From Virgibacillus halotolerans (GTDB lineage Bacteria > Bacillota > Bacilli > Bacillales > Amphibacillaceae), in NCBI RefSeq assembly GCF_016908515.1, contig NZ_JAFBEA010000011.1, forward strand, positions 1 through 64,000: a stretch of DNA of 64,000 nucleotides. Reading direction: 5' to 3'. Shown here one piece after another: positions 46,725 to 56,810 of this stretch. Each line of letters opens with the position of its first letter. Position 1 is the first letter of the stretch. Under the pieces are notes generated by a model. The model did not search any database. It was not told the DNA's origin and saw nothing but the letters and a program-made list of their open reading frames with translations. The translations under genes were made by a program, and so were the position numbers.

Positions 46725-47827
46725 TGGCACATTTCTCCGCACATTGAAAGGTCATCTAAATAAAAGTTTTCTTGTTTATACATTTCTAAAATAGATAAAT
46801 CTAAATTTAAATGACGGCCGATTGTTTCAGCTATAACTGCATAGCGCTGGCGGAATTTATAAATATAACAAAAAACATGACTATCATGCCGCAGTTCCGG
46901 TCCTGCTAAAAACAGACCAGGAGTCGCAACCGATTCATCTTCCTCATTAACTAGCACTTCATCATGCTTACCACGTGTGATTAAGTTTTCGATTAGCGTT
47001 GTACTTCCCTTAAAACCTGTTGCTAAGATTGGTCTTTCAGAGGTAAAATATACTTCCCCATCATTTGTATACACATCATATCCAGAAGCATTTTCTTCAA
47101 TCTTGGTTACTGCTGTATTCCCCACAACATTTAATAAATCCGAATCAAATAAATGACGCACCCGATGATAGGTATAGACTGACAAAGCAATACTTGGATC
47201 ACTATTATCCAGTTCCCATGTATTCGTCTTGGCGATGACAGTAACCTTTTTACCAAGCTTTCCTAATTGATAGGCAGCATCCATGCCACTTTCATATCCA
47301 CCAATAACGATAAATTCATCTCCATCCAGCTCTTGCCAGGATGAAACCAGACTATTGTGGATGGCAAAGTCTGCGCCAGGAAAAGGTGTCAAATTTGGAT
47401 ATTGGTACTGTCCGCCAGCCCAGACCACGTAACGGCTCTGATAAAGACCTTCGGATGTATCCAGTGAAAAAACAGACCCCTTTTTATTTATCCCCTTTAC
47501 TTGAACACCCTTTTTAATCGGAATGGCAAAATGCTCTGCCACTACATTCAGGTATTTCGCATAAGCCTCTCCAGTGGGATGTTCCATATCAAGTGTATAG
47601 GCTGGGGAAGTTTTTGGAACAACGGCATTTAAATCCGTCTGACCAAATCCTTGCGCCGGAAAAGAAGGGGTGATAAATCTCATTTCCTCTGGCCAACATA
47701 AAAAGGAAGCCCCAATTTCCTCTTTTTCTAAAATCAGACAGGATGCATTCATTTGCTTCAGTATAGATGCAACTCCGATTCCTGAAGGACCAGCTCCTAC
47801 AATAATGACATCATATATTTTTTTCAC
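46718..47827 (-). CDS. FAD-dependent NAD(P)-binding oxidoreductase of the zinc operon
   Basis: The 369-residue flavoprotein has an N-terminal FAD Rossmann motif (VIIVGAGPSGIGVASIL, key GAGPSGIG) and a second dinucleotide fold (IVIGGYESGMDAAYQLG, key GGYESGMDAA), like YpdA/CzcO-type reductases. The C-terminus ends MCGEMCQC, a Cys cluster that could bind a metal. It lies between a COG0523 GTPase and the FeoB-like permease. A conserved half of a Zur-type site (ATTACGATTTA) lies in the gap upstream. The substrate is unknown; a thiol, bacillithiol or metal-redox role is possible (inference). Confidence 0.75.
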   Translation of the reverse strand: MKKIYDVIIVGAGPSGIGVASILKQMNASCLILEKEEIGASFLCWPEEMRFITPSFPAQGFGQTDLNAVVPKTSPAYTLDMEHPTGEAYAKYLNVVAEHFAIPIKKGVQVKGINKKGSVFSLDTSEGLYQSRYVVWAGGQYQYPNLTPFPGADFAIHNSLVSSWQELDGDEFIVIGGYESGMDAAYQLGKLGKKVTVIAKTNTWELDNSDPSIALSVYTYHRVRHLFDSDLLNVVGNTAVTKIEENASGYDVYTNDGEVYFTSERPILATGFKGSTTLIENLITRGKHDEVLVNEEDESVATPGLFLAGPELRHDSHVFCYIYKFRQRYAVIAETIGRHLNLDLSILEMYKQENFYLDDLSMCGEMCQC

Positions 47828-47842
47828 AGTTACCCTCCTAAA

Positions 47843-47866
47843 TCAAAACAATTACGATTTATAACT
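47843..47866 (-). promoter_or_regulatory. Possible degenerate Zur site upstream of the flavoprotein gene
   Basis: AAAACAATTACGATTTATAA keeps one full half of the Zur-type palindrome (ATTACGATTTA) with a poor other half. It could be a weak site or chance. Confidence 0.35.
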
Positions 47867-47875
47867 CAAAAAAAA

Positions 47876-48841
47876 TTAAGCAAGGCAATATTGAAAGCCT
47901 TTTTCCAATTCTTTATGGTCAAGATGCTTTCCAATAAATACGACCTCACTTTGCTGTTTTTCGTCATCCGCCCATGCATCGCCCTCTGTACCAGCAAACA
48001 GCATATGTACTCCTTGAAACACAACTTTTTTCTCAAGCTGCTTCATAAAAAGAACACCCTTGTAACGATAGAGACTTTCTCCTTTTATACGGACTAAATA
48101 GGCAAACCATTTATTCACTTTATCTAAATCGAGCGGACGATCTTCCCGGAATACAAAAGATGTCACTTGATGATTATGATGGTGATGATGTGTTTCCTCT
48201 AGTAGCTTAGGATCAATGTTTAATACATGATCCAGCTCAAAAGATCTATTTCCTATCAAATCCTTGGTATCAATATTTCCATAAGCAGTATAGAATCGCT
48301 TCGCATTTGGATTCATTTGAATCAGCTGCTTTTCCAGCTCATTTTTCTCATTTTCTGTAATTAGATCTAGCTTATTTATAAGCAAAATATCAGCAAATGC
48401 AATCTGCTGCACCGGTTCTTCCTCCTGCAGATGCTGTCCTATATGCTTCGCATCAACCATCGTAATCACACTGTCGATTTCAAAGGCCTCTGCGGTTTGC
48501 TCGTCCATCAAAAAAGTTTGAATAACCGGAGCAGGATTAGCCATGCCTGTTGTCTCAATTACAACCCGGTCCAATCTTTCCTCCTGTTTCATTAAATTAT
48601 CTAATATGTTGATCAAATCACCGCGCACATTACAGCAAATACAGCCGCTGTTTATTTCAATGATTTCTTCCCGCGTCGGTATCACCAGCTGACCGTCAAT
48701 GGATGTATCACCAAACTCATTGATGATAACAGCAACCTTCTGATCTGACATATCATGTAGCAATTTATTTAACAATGTTGTTTTCCCGGCACCTAAGAAA
48801 CCAGTTAAAATAGTTACTGGAATGGGTATTTCTTGTGACAA
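47876..48841 (-). CDS. COG0523/CobW-family GTPase with His-rich loop
   Basis: This is a second metallochaperone-type GTPase. It has P-loop GFLGAGKTTLLNKLL, INSGCICCNVRGD (CxCC), ETTGMANPAPV, NKLDL (G4), a histidine-rich stretch HHHHHNH near residue 220 and a C-terminal CobW domain (VRIKGESLYRYKGVLFM, key KGVLFM). 321 residues, shorter than ZagA, in the ZigA/YjiA-like subgroup. The His tract suggests metal storage or transfer. It follows rpsN2 by 155 bp and precedes the flavoprotein. Together with ZagA the operon has two COG0523 members. Confidence 0.9.
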   Translation of the reverse strand: MSQEIPIPVTILTGFLGAGKTTLLNKLLHDMSDQKVAVIINEFGDTSIDGQLVIPTREEIIEINSGCICCNVRGDLINILDNLMKQEERLDRVVIETTGMANPAPVIQTFLMDEQTAEAFEIDSVITMVDAKHIGQHLQEEEPVQQIAFADILLINKLDLITENEKNELEKQLIQMNPNAKRFYTAYGNIDTKDLIGNRSFELDHVLNIDPKLLEETHHHHHNHQVTSFVFREDRPLDLDKVNKWFAYLVRIKGESLYRYKGVLFMKQLEKKVVFQGVHMLFAGTEGDAWADDEKQQSEVVFIGKHLDHKELEKGFQYCLA

Positions 48842-48996
48842 TGCTTTTCCTCCTTATCCACGAAAGAAAAAACAGCTTTTACGCCAAACACCGATGGAAG
48901 CATTTTGTTTTCTTTCATGGTTTATTTAATTTTTCACCTAAAAATACAAAGGCAGCATATGATGTCATGCTACTTATACATTTTCAGCTGATCTTA

Positions 48997-49266
48997 TTAC
49001 CAGCTGGATTTTTTCACGCCAGGTACTTGCCCTTTATGCGCATATTCTCTAAAAGCAATACGGGACATATTAAATTTGCGCATATAGCCGCGTGGTCTGC
49101 CTGTAACCTCACAACGATTTTTCAAACGTGTTGGTGAAGAATCCCGTGGCAATTTGCGAAGTGCCTCGTAATCACCTTTTGCTTTTAGTTCCCTTCTTAG
49201 TTCTGCATAATGTGCAACCATTTGCTGGCGTTTTTTCTCTTTAGCTATTTTTGACTTTTTAGCCAT
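48997..49266 (-). CDS. rpsN2: Zinc-independent ribosomal protein S14 paralogue
   Basis: This 89-residue S14 lacks the CxxC...CxxC zinc ribbon of the housekeeping protein and is the C-minus form (YhzA type) that replaces it under zinc limitation, freeing zinc from ribosomes. [20 protein letters not shown] (start) and [20 protein letters not shown] (key [10 protein letters not shown]) are the family signatures. The ATG at 49266 follows AAGGAG. It leads the operon behind two Zur-type palindromes. Confidence 0.95.
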   Translation of the reverse strand: MAKKSKIAKEKKRQQMVAHYAELRRELKAKGDYEALRKLPRDSSPTRLKNRCEVTGRPRGYMRKFNMSRIAFREYAHKGQVPGVKKSSW

Positions 49267-49321
49267 TCTTAACATACTCCTTCCGAGGTTAACTAATTTT
49301 TCTACTTCTTCGCACTACATA

Positions 49322-49336
49322 TCGTAATCATTACGA
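49322..49336 (-). promoter_or_regulatory. Zur-type operator 1 upstream of rpsN2
   Basis: TCGTAATCATTACGA is a perfect palindrome matching the core of the Bacillus Zur box (AAATCGTAATNATTACGATTT). It lies 56 bp upstream of rpsN2. Confidence 0.85.
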
Positions 49337-49370
49337 ATTAGAATCATTATAAACCACCTAGCCTGAGATG

Positions 49371-49393
49371 TAAATAGTAATGATTACGATTTA
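49371..49393 (-). promoter_or_regulatory. Zur-type operator 2 upstream of rpsN2
   Basis: TAAATAGTAATGATTACGATTTA, here split as TAAATAGTAAT and GATTACGATTTA, differs from the Zur consensus by one base. It is a second site 105 bp upstream of rpsN2, between the cobN terminator and operator 1. Confidence 0.85.
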
Positions 49394-49401
49394 TAATAAA
49401 A

Positions 49402-49436
49402 AAATTAGAAGCTTCCCAAAATGAAAGCTTCTCTAC
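49402..49436 (-). terminator. Terminator of the importer-chelatase operon
   Basis: On the minus strand GAGAAGCTT and AAGCTTCT form a stem around TCATTTTGGG, followed by a T-run of seven. It lies just past the CobN-like stop codon. Confidence 0.85.
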
Positions 49437-49448
49437 TATTAATATAAT

Positions 49449-52400
49449 TCATTCCATCGAGGCTTCCGATTCTAAAAATGCTTCTTTTACATTCTGCCAT
49501 TCTACTTCGGAAGGTTTCCAATATCCACGTTCTGATACTTCCACCAATGTGTCCAGTAAATGGTGATATGCATGGGGGTTTGCCTGACGAATTTTTTCCT
49601 GTAATGCTTCATCTCCTACATACGTATCATGGACATGGGAGAATATCCAATTCTCTACTTTGTTTGTTGTTGCAGCCAAGCCAAGCAAATTTTCGGTATG
49701 CTTTGCCATCTGCTGTACACCATGATAGGGGTGTTCAAGCAGACCTTCTATCCATTTCGGGTTCGTCAGACGTGTTCTAACTCCCCGATTAATTGCATGC
49801 TTTACATCTTCAGTATGTGTTGTTTGCTGTGTCGTATCCGTTATATAAATCTCGACATGTTCTCCTTTTACTTTTTCAATCGACTTCGCCAATCCGCCAA
49901 AGAAATTATAATAGTCATCAATATCCGTAATTTCATATTCATGGCTAGCCCGTAGTTGGGAAACGATATCTGTTGCTTCCATATTGATATCATATAAGTC
50001 AGGAAAACTTTCTCCTCTTCTCAATTTACTATAGACATGTTGGGCATGATGTTTGTACATTTCTCCAAGTTCTTCTTCATCCATCCAGTTACCATCTTCA
50101 ATCATATGATTAATCCCTGTCCCATACTCACCCGAAGCTGGTCCGAATATCCGTGATGCGGCTAAGTCAAATGCGTCCGCTTCTGTATACCCTTCGTTCA
50201 ACAGATGCTCCTGTACCTCCAATGTAAAAGCCTTAAAATAATTATCTTCTTCCTGCTCATCCGCAAGTGCAAGTTTTTCAAACAAGTCATTCAATGCATC
50301 GATGACATTCGGGAATAAATCCCGGAATACCCCAGACATACTGATTGCAACATTTATTCTTGGTCTTCCCAGCTCAGCAATAGGAATAGGTTCAAATATT
50401 GTGCTTGTTGCTTCTGAATGTTTCACTGCTTTTGCCCCTACATATTCTAAAATTTGTCCAATAGTCTCTCCCTGCGTTCTCGATGTTTCAATACCCCAGA
50501 GCACACAAGCTACAGTATGAGGAATTTTCCCATTGGCTTCTTGAAATTGTGCAATGGTTGCTTTAGCTATCTCCGCACCCCTGGTAACGGCAGAAGGGCT
50601 TGGCACAGATCGTGGATCAAATTGATAGACATTAGATCCAGTCGGCAAGGACTCTGGATTTCTATATATATTCCCCGCTAATTTAGCTGGGAGATAGCCT
50701 CCGTTTAATGCTTTGATAATAGAAGAAAGCTCTTCCGTTTTTCTCACCCGATGATAAATACTTTCCCCATATGCTAAAATATCAGCAAATGCTTCTGCAA
50801 GAGTGTTTTCCTGAGTATCAGGTAAACACTTGGATTCCACATATGCTTTCAATAAGTCAGCTGCTTCTTTTTCCAACGCTGCATCTTTCCCTTGCAGCGC
50901 TGGTCTTAATTGAGATACCAGCTGCTTTAAGGTACTCCCTTTATACTCTTTTCGCAGTGTATATACCACATGACGAATCGCATCTTCATGCTTCATTCCT
51001 TCGCCAATGATATGTAGCCCATACGGAATTAAGGAATATTGCATCCGCTGCAGGTCTTGCTCTATATCACCCAATTGCTGATGGGAATAACCATTTTCAT
51101 CTGCTATTTCCTGTATTTCTTTAAAAATCCCTTCACAGCGCAATGGATCAAGCTGTTCAGCTTCACGATATTCATGCAATAGACGTTCCAATTCTTCATA
51201 ATCACCATACAATCCCCCATCTCTAAAAGGCGGCGCCTGGTAACTGCTTAGTACAGCGTGTGTCCGTCGCTTCGCAAGCATTGCCTCAGAAGAATTGCCG
51301 ATATAATAAAAATAAAAATGCGGCAATGACTGTATCAATTGATCAGGATAACATTGGGAAGACATGCCGTTTTCTTTTCCAGGCAAATATTCCAGTGTTC
51401 CATGCGTACCAATATGCACAACGGCATCTGACTCAAATTCTTTCTCCAACCATGTATAAAAAGCTAGATATTGATAATGTGGCGGAATAGATTGATCGTG
51501 GTAATTCGCTGATGAATCTTGATCTGCTCCATTTCTGCTTGGCTGTAATCCTATGAAAATATTACCATTGATAATTCCGGGGATAAAAAAATCCTCTCCA
51601 TCTGTCATTATTTCTCCAGAATAATCCCCCCAATAGCTCTTCAGACGTTCCCAATCTAAATTATGGCTCCAGTCCGCTTTTGCTTTTTGAACAGGATATC
51701 GTAATCTTTGGTGCAAGTCCTCATCTACACCCCAGCTTGTTTCGTTAAATAACTGACGCTGTCGAAATTGCCTTTCCAATTCTTCTTCAGTCATTCGTTC
51801 TGCCTGATATCCTTCATCAGCTAATTTATTTAATAAGGCGGAAATGGAACGGAACGTATCTAAAAAGGAACCGCCAAACAAATTCCCTTCCCCCGGCGGA
51901 TAATTATATCCAATAAGCGCAACCCGCTTTTGGCTGTTCTTCGTTTTACGCAATTCCAGCCAGCGCTCGATACGATTCATAAAATAATCGACCCGCTCTT
52001 CCATAAGAACAAGCTCTTTTTTCTCAAATTGATATGCTTTATCAAAACCTGCTGATTGGATCGCGGCAATGGGATAGGTCTCAACAGCACCATCCAGCTC
52101 TGGCAAAACAACGTTCACCATGGCTTCTACTGGAGAAAGTCCTTTAGCTTTTTCCCATTCTGTTAAAGTGGTGCGTGTCAGAAAGAATGGATGAAGCATA
52201 GGAATATTCAGCTTCTCCAGCCAATCTGTCACATCTTCTCTGTCTCCTCCTATTGGTCCAGATCCAAGACGAAAACCGACAAAATTCACAATGAGTTGTA
52301 TATCATCCAGCATTCCAGCAAATATTCGGTCCAGACTTTCCAAGTCAATCTTCATAATACTTGTTAAACCGATGGGAATAACCGAAGCAACTGGTCTTAA

Positions 52401-53114
52401 ACGTTCGATAAGCTCAGCAATCACATCTGCGGACTTTACTCTTGCTTGGGAAGCAATGTAGAAAAAAACAATCTTTGATTTTGGTAGATCCTGTTTGGAC
52501 TCTTGTAAGAATACATCTGCACTGCTGTAATATTGACCAGTGCCAGGATCGATAATCCCTGTTTTCTCTGCATAACTAGGGGCTTTTGCTACAGGAACAT
52601 CCGGATCTCCATAAAGATTTGCCGCAAAATACATGAGTTCCTTCCAATTCACAATACTGGAAGCATGCCAATAGCTTTTTATCTGCTCATAATTTTCTAT
52701 CGCACATTCCTTCAATTTCCGCTCCGTCTGGTTCAACTCTTTTGATTTATCAGATAGGGTAAGTTCTCCTGATGGTGGCTTAATTTGAATATCTTCCCCT
52801 CGTAATGCGGCAAAACTAATAAGCCTCTCCCACTTCGATCCGTTAACCATCAACGATATTTGATCACATTCATACGTTTTGCATATCTCTGCCATTTTCA
52901 TGACCACAGCATTCTTAACTCCGTGTGGATCATAGATAAATAGATTAGCTGTTTGACATACGTGTTCAAATCGTGTCCATTGTTCTGCACTTAACGATTC
53001 TTCGGTCAAAAATAAAGATAGCTTTATATTCGGATAGACTTCACTTACCTTCTCATGCGCTTTCGCTGCATCAGCCAATGTTCCAGATGAAGCAGTCGCA
53101 AAAATAATATGCAC
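49449..53114 (-). CDS. CobN-like chelatase large subunit in a Zur-controlled operon
   Basis: The 1221-residue protein belongs to the CobN/BchH family, the porphyrin- or corrin-binding large subunit of ATP-dependent metal chelatases. Family stretches are YNYPPGEGNLFGGSFLDTF (key PPGEGNLFGGSFLDT), HIGTHGTLEYLPGKENGMS (key GTHGTLEYLPGK), NVYQFDPRSVPSP and SGVFRDLFPNVIDAL (key SGVFRDLFP). No cob or bch biosynthesis gene is nearby. Instead it ends an operon with a FecBCD importer and ChlI/ChlD-like subunits preceded by a Zur-type site. A role in taking metal out of, or putting it into, an imported tetrapyrrole or metallophore is inference. It starts at ATG with a weak GGGGGAGAAAA site. Confidence 0.88.
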   Translation of the reverse strand: MHIIFATASSGTLADAAKAHEKVSEVYPNIKLSLFLTEESLSAEQWTRFEHVCQTANLFIYDPHGVKNAVVMKMAEICKTYECDQISLMVNGSKWERLISFAALRGEDIQIKPPSGELTLSDKSKELNQTERKLKECAIENYEQIKSYWHASSIVNWKELMYFAANLYGDPDVPVAKAPSYAEKTGIIDPGTGQYYSSADVFLQESKQDLPKSKIVFFYIASQARVKSADVIAELIERLRPVASVIPIGLTSIMKIDLESLDRIFAGMLDDIQLIVNFVGFRLGSGPIGGDREDVTDWLEKLNIPMLHPFFLTRTTLTEWEKAKGLSPVEAMVNVVLPELDGAVETYPIAAIQSAGFDKAYQFEKKELVLMEERVDYFMNRIERWLELRKTKNSQKRVALIGYNYPPGEGNLFGGSFLDTFRSISALLNKLADEGYQAERMTEEELERQFRQRQLFNETSWGVDEDLHQRLRYPVQKAKADWSHNLDWERLKSYWGDYSGEIMTDGEDFFIPGIINGNIFIGLQPSRNGADQDSSANYHDQSIPPHYQYLAFYTWLEKEFESDAVVHIGTHGTLEYLPGKENGMSSQCYPDQLIQSLPHFYFYYIGNSSEAMLAKRRTHAVLSSYQAPPFRDGGLYGDYEELERLLHEYREAEQLDPLRCEGIFKEIQEIADENGYSHQQLGDIEQDLQRMQYSLIPYGLHIIGEGMKHEDAIRHVVYTLRKEYKGSTLKQLVSQLRPALQGKDAALEKEAADLLKAYVESKCLPDTQENTLAEAFADILAYGESIYHRVRKTEELSSIIKALNGGYLPAKLAGNIYRNPESLPTGSNVYQFDPRSVPSPSAVTRGAEIAKATIAQFQEANGKIPHTVACVLWGIETSRTQGETIGQILEYVGAKAVKHSEATSTIFEPIPIAELGRPRINVAISMSGVFRDLFPNVIDALNDLFEKLALADEQEEDNYFKAFTLEVQEHLLNEGYTEADAFDLAASRIFGPASGEYGTGINHMIEDGNWMDEEELGEMYKHHAQHVYSKLRRGESFPDLYDINMEATDIVSQLRASHEYEITDIDDYYNFFGGLAKSIEKVKGEHVEIYITDTTQQTTHTEDVKHAINRGVRTRLTNPKWIEGLLEHPYHGVQQMAKHTENLLGLAATTNKVENWIFSHVHDTYVGDEALQEKIRQANPHAYHHLLDTLVEVSERGYWKPSEVEWQNVKEAFLESEASME

Positions 53115-53239
53115 TGTTTTTCTCCCCCTTCTTGATATCCGTCAAGATTTTTATTGTTTTCCTGTACGTACTTCCGGCCGATAGCCAATCCAGTCATTTT
53201 ATTTGCAAAGATAGGTAGTTCACTTTATCTGTGCCCTGC

Positions 53240-55075
53240 TTATGGATGAAGTCTGCTTTGCACTGTTTTGGCAATATTTTTGTCTGTTAAAACATCGAGT
53301 GAGATGTACTCTCCATCTAATGCGGCTGTCAGTTCTTCAGCCAAACCAAATGTGTTTCTTTCGCTTTGGGTATCAATTACTGTCACAGGAAGCTGTTCTC
53401 GCGCAAGTCTTCTTGCTATTTGATAGGCTTCGCTCCTTGCTTGAGCTGCTGTACCACCGGGTTTCAAAGTTTCATTAGCATTTCCATCGGTCAAAATAAC
53501 AATATAAGGTGCAGCCTGTTTATGGATGCGCCTTTCTTTTTCACACAGGATTAACGCTTTTTCCAGCCCGGCTGCCAGAGGTGTTTTTCCACCAGTAGGT
53601 ATCTCTCCAAGTTTTCTCTTTGCCTCTGCAAACTTATTCGTAAAAGGCAATACTACGTCTGCTCCCGTCTTACGAAAAGAAACCAAGCCGATACGGTCTC
53701 TTTTTTGATATGCCTGACGCAATAATTCCATAATGGCCCCTTTGACAACGCTCATTTGTCTTTTTGCTGCAATAGAACGGCTAGCATCAACTAAAAAGAG
53801 AATCGTAAATCCCTGCTGTTTCTCCTTTAATTTATAGCGTATATCCTCTTTTTCAATTACCAGCGCCATACCCTCTCGCGGCACGCGAACCTTCATAAAT
53901 GGAGCTGCGGCTGTTAACGTATGATATAAGGAAATTGCCTCTGTTGGTCTGCCCACCGCCCGAATCGCCCGTCCATTGCCGCTTGCAGAAGTGCCCTCCT
54001 GATGTTTCCCCTTAATCGTGTGTGGATTAATATTTCGCTTTGAATAGAGCAATTCAGACTGTACTTTCAGTGATGTAATAATCTGTTCCACTTCATCTTC
54101 AAGGTCTTCAGCAATGGTCTCACTATTAGGCGGTTCCTCATCCGGCAAGGGCTCGCCAGGAGTTTCATGATTTTGCCTGCCTTTATCTGCTAGCACTGTT
54201 TCTTTGTCAGAGGATGAAAGACGCTTATCCTCCAAGTTATTTTTAGAAGTCTCCTCATTCGCCGGTGACTCTGATTCCTTAGATAGTGAAGATTCCTGCT
54301 GTTCTCCCATTCTATGGGACACTGCATACCCCGCAGCTTCCTCGATATGTTTGGGCTGTACAGACTCATCCGAATCTAAAGCCGCTAACGCACGGGCCGT
54401 TTCGATTAAATCTACATCGGCTTCCTGATTTTTGCAGCCTGAACGGAGGACGACCTCAACTGCCAGCCGCAGCGTGTCCTTAGAAACTTGAACAGAGGGC
54501 AGTCTCTGTTTAGCTTGCTCTATTTCTTCCTTTCTATATTCGTGCTCTTGATCGTCCGGAGTCAATAGAATATCTCTACGCTCTGATACATTAAAAACGG
54601 GAACTAAACGGGCACATAATTTTGCATGTTTTAACATCGATTTGTCTTGCATTTCCTGATCAAGACAATAAAACCATTTCGCCATAAGAGGATAGCTGTA
54701 AAAATCGGCGTCCTGATAAAGTTGAATTTCCTTGTTTTTCAGCAATTGTACAAGCAAACGTTGATTGCTTTCTGACATAAGGGCGAATTGATCCGTGATA
54801 ACCACCTTTGCTTGATATAGGAGGCTGTGACTGCCTGGGTTCTTCCTGTTTTGCGAAAACAATGCAATCTCTTTTTCTCCCAATAACTTTTCCGTCGCAA
54901 CATGAGCAGGAACGATAACGATATCCTTTTTTGGAAAGTACGGAAAAACAGCTTCCAGCAAAGTCGTTTTCCCTGTTCCTCCTACTCCGACAATACATAC
55001 TCGATCCAAATATGGATTTATAAGTGCGGCTGCAATACCACGTTTTGCTTTCATTTGACCAATCAAACCATTCAT
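53240..55075 (-). CDS. ChlD/BchD-like chelatase subunit (AAA plus VWA)
   Basis: The 611-residue protein has an N-terminal AAA-like domain with P-loop GVGGTGKTT (30-38), an acidic low-complexity linker (about 258-330), and a C-terminal von Willebrand A domain with the MIDAS residues D430-x-S-x-S434 in LVDASRSI and T498 in GGKTPLAAG. This matches the D subunit of Mg- and cobalt-chelatases, which joins the motor to the large subunit. It overlaps the ChlI-like stop by one base and lies 125 bp before the CobN-like gene. The N-terminal AAA module lacks a clear Walker B, as is usual for D subunits. Confidence 0.88.
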   Translation of the reverse strand: MNGLIGQMKAKRGIAAALINPYLDRVCIVGVGGTGKTTLLEAVFPYFPKKDIVIVPAHVATEKLLGEKEIALFSQNRKNPGSHSLLYQAKVVITDQFALMSESNQRLLVQLLKNKEIQLYQDADFYSYPLMAKWFYCLDQEMQDKSMLKHAKLCARLVPVFNVSERRDILLTPDDQEHEYRKEEIEQAKQRLPSVQVSKDTLRLAVEVVLRSGCKNQEADVDLIETARALAALDSDESVQPKHIEEAAGYAVSHRMGEQQESSLSKESESPANEETSKNNLEDKRLSSSDKETVLADKGRQNHETPGEPLPDEEPPNSETIAEDLEDEVEQIITSLKVQSELLYSKRNINPHTIKGKHQEGTSASGNGRAIRAVGRPTEAISLYHTLTAAAPFMKVRVPREGMALVIEKEDIRYKLKEKQQGFTILFLVDASRSIAAKRQMSVVKGAIMELLRQAYQKRDRIGLVSFRKTGADVVLPFTNKFAEAKRKLGEIPTGGKTPLAAGLEKALILCEKERRIHKQAAPYIVILTDGNANETLKPGGTAAQARSEAYQIARRLAREQLPVTVIDTQSERNTFGLAEELTAALDGEYISLDVLTDKNIAKTVQSRLHP

Positions 55076-55986
55076 TAATTATCTACAACCCTGTTATTTA
55101 ATAGCCTTGCCAACTCCTGATGCAAAGGATTTCCTTTCATTGGATCCTGCAATAACCGGTGCGGCAAGGCAAGTTCTGCCGCTTCATAAATATCCTCCAG
55201 TTGCACCATCGTACGCTGTTTCCATGCTGCTAATGTTTGAGCCGCAGTAATAACCGTTATATCAGCCCGATGACTTTCAATACCGAGTTTAATGGATAAA
55301 TCAGCCACGGCACCAATCAAATCGTCATTGATCTCCACAGATGGAAAAAATACTTGAGCACGCTGTATCTGCTGCTTGAGCTCCATTTGATCCTGTTCAT
55401 ACCTTTTCTCAAACTGTCCCTGATCGCGTTCAAAATCTAAACGGCGCCGAACAACCTCCATACGATCCTCTATATTTTTCTCGCTTTCTATATCAACACA
55501 TAAACCAAAACGGTCGAGCAGCTGTGGACGAAGGGTACCTTCTTCCGGATTCATTGTCCCCACTAATACAAATCGGGACGGATGCTCATAAGATACTCCT
55601 TCCCTCTCAATTCGGTTAACCCCCATCGCTGCTGTATCTAGAAGAATATCAACCAAGTGATCTTCTAAAAGATTCACCTCATCCACATACAGAATATTCT
55701 CATCCGCTTTTGCTAGTATTCCTGCCTCCAGCTTCTTTTCTCCTGTTTTTAGAATATGCTCCATATCCAATGTCCCTACAACACGGTCTTCTGTGGCACT
55801 GACCGGAAGATTGACTACAAATGTATCAGGCAGAACATCAGCCAATGCTCTTACAGCAGTTGACTTCGCAGTCCCTTTTTCCCCCTGGATCAATACGCCT
55901 CCGATTTTGGGATTAATTCCATTTATAATCAGCGCTTTCTTCATTTTTTCCTGTCCTACAATTGCTGTAAAAGGATAATTTCTCAC
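55075..55986 (-). CDS. ChlI/BchI-like AAA+ ATPase chelatase subunit
   Basis: The 303-residue motor subunit starts [20 protein letters not shown] (key AIVGQE.MK.AL). Walker A is GEKGTAKST (35-43) and Walker B is [10 protein letters not shown] (98-107). The ChlI inserts [14 protein letters not shown] and [29 protein letters not shown] (key VGTMNPEEG) and the sensor region [12 protein letters not shown] are all present. It would drive the chelatase by ATP hydrolysis. It follows the ABC ATPase gene by 41 bp and overlaps the D-type subunit, giving the order importer, I, D, CobN. Confidence 0.93.
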   Translation of the reverse strand: MRNYPFTAIVGQEKMKKALIINGINPKIGGVLIQGEKGTAKSTAVRALADVLPDTFVVNLPVSATEDRVVGTLDMEHILKTGEKKLEAGILAKADENILYVDEVNLLEDHLVDILLDTAAMGVNRIEREGVSYEHPSRFVLVGTMNPEEGTLRPQLLDRFGLCVDIESEKNIEDRMEVVRRRLDFERDQGQFEKRYEQDQMELKQQIQRAQVFFPSVEINDDLIGAVADLSIKLGIESHRADITVITAAQTLAAWKQRTMVQLEDIYEAAELALPHRLLQDPMKGNPLHQELARLLNNRVVDN

Positions 55987-56027
55987 ACATTTGCCCTTCT
56001 TTCTCTCAAAAAATAACTGGTAATTAG

Positions 56028-56810
56028 TTACTTTTTGAGTGGTTTCATTACAATACGCAACAAATCATCATGCTCATCTTCATAAATATCCGACTGTACA
56101 TGGAAGACTTCTTTAAACATCTCTTGGTTCATCACTTCTTTGGGAATTCCTTGCCCATAAATATGTCCTTCTCTGACTACAATCACTTCATCAGAATATG
56201 TTGCCGCATGATTGAGGTCATGTAAAACCATGACAACTGTTACATCCCTTGTTTCTTTCAATCGCGATACAATTTCCAGTACATCCAATTGATGTGAAAT
56301 ATCTAAGTACGTTGTTGGCTCATCCAAAAAGAATACTTTCGGCTGCTGAGCCAAACAAAGAGCTATCCATGCTCTTTGTCTCTCCCCACCAGACAGGTGA
56401 GAAACATTCCGCTTTCTTAGAGAGTCTAATTTGGTGAGGTGGATAGCTTCATCAATAATTTCCTGATCATCTTCGTCCAGCCTTTGAAACATCGATTTAT
56501 GTGGCGTCCGTCCATATGCAATCAACTGCTCAACTGTTAAATCCATTAAATCATTCACTTGAGCAAGCAACGCCAGTTCCTGTGCTACTTTTTTTGGAGC
56601 AAGCTGATAAAGATTATGTTCTTTCCAATAGACATCACCCGCGTCTGGCTTTAGTTGGCGGGAAAGTGCATGCAATAATGTGCTTTTCCCCGAACCGTTC
56701 GGGCCGATAATGCTGTAAATTCGACCTTCATCTAACCTCAAATCTATTTTGTTCAGTACCTGTTTATCAGAAAAGGATTGAGAAATAGAAGCTGCTTGTA
56801 AAACAGTCAT
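56028..56810 (-). CDS. FecE/BtuD-type ABC transporter ATPase
   Basis: The 260-residue ATPase has Walker [10 protein letters not shown], signature [15 protein letters not shown], Walker [14 protein letters not shown] and the H-loop HDLNHA. It belongs to the group that energises siderophore, heme and cobalamin import. It overlaps the permease gene by four bases. With the permease and lipoprotein it forms a full importer for a metal complex, here tied to a chelatase. Confidence 0.93.
   Translation of the reverse strand: MTVLQAASISQSFSDKQVLNKIDLRLDEGRIYSIIGPNGSGKSTLLHALSRQLKPDAGDVYWKEHNLYQLAPKKVAQELALLAQVNDLMDLTVEQLIAYGRTPHKSMFQRLDEDDQEIIDEAIHLTKLDSLRKRNVSHLSGGERQRAWIALCLAQQPKVFFLDEPTTYLDISHQLDVLEIVSRLKETRDVTVVMVLHDLNHAATYSDEVIVVREGHIYGQGIPKEVMNQEMFKEVFHVQSDIYEDEHDDLLRIVMKPLKK

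Noticed and set aside
49449-53114. CobN-like protein as part of cobalamin biosynthesis
   Set aside because: No cob or cbi genes are in the window and the operon carries a Zur-type site; kept open as an alternative but not preferred.
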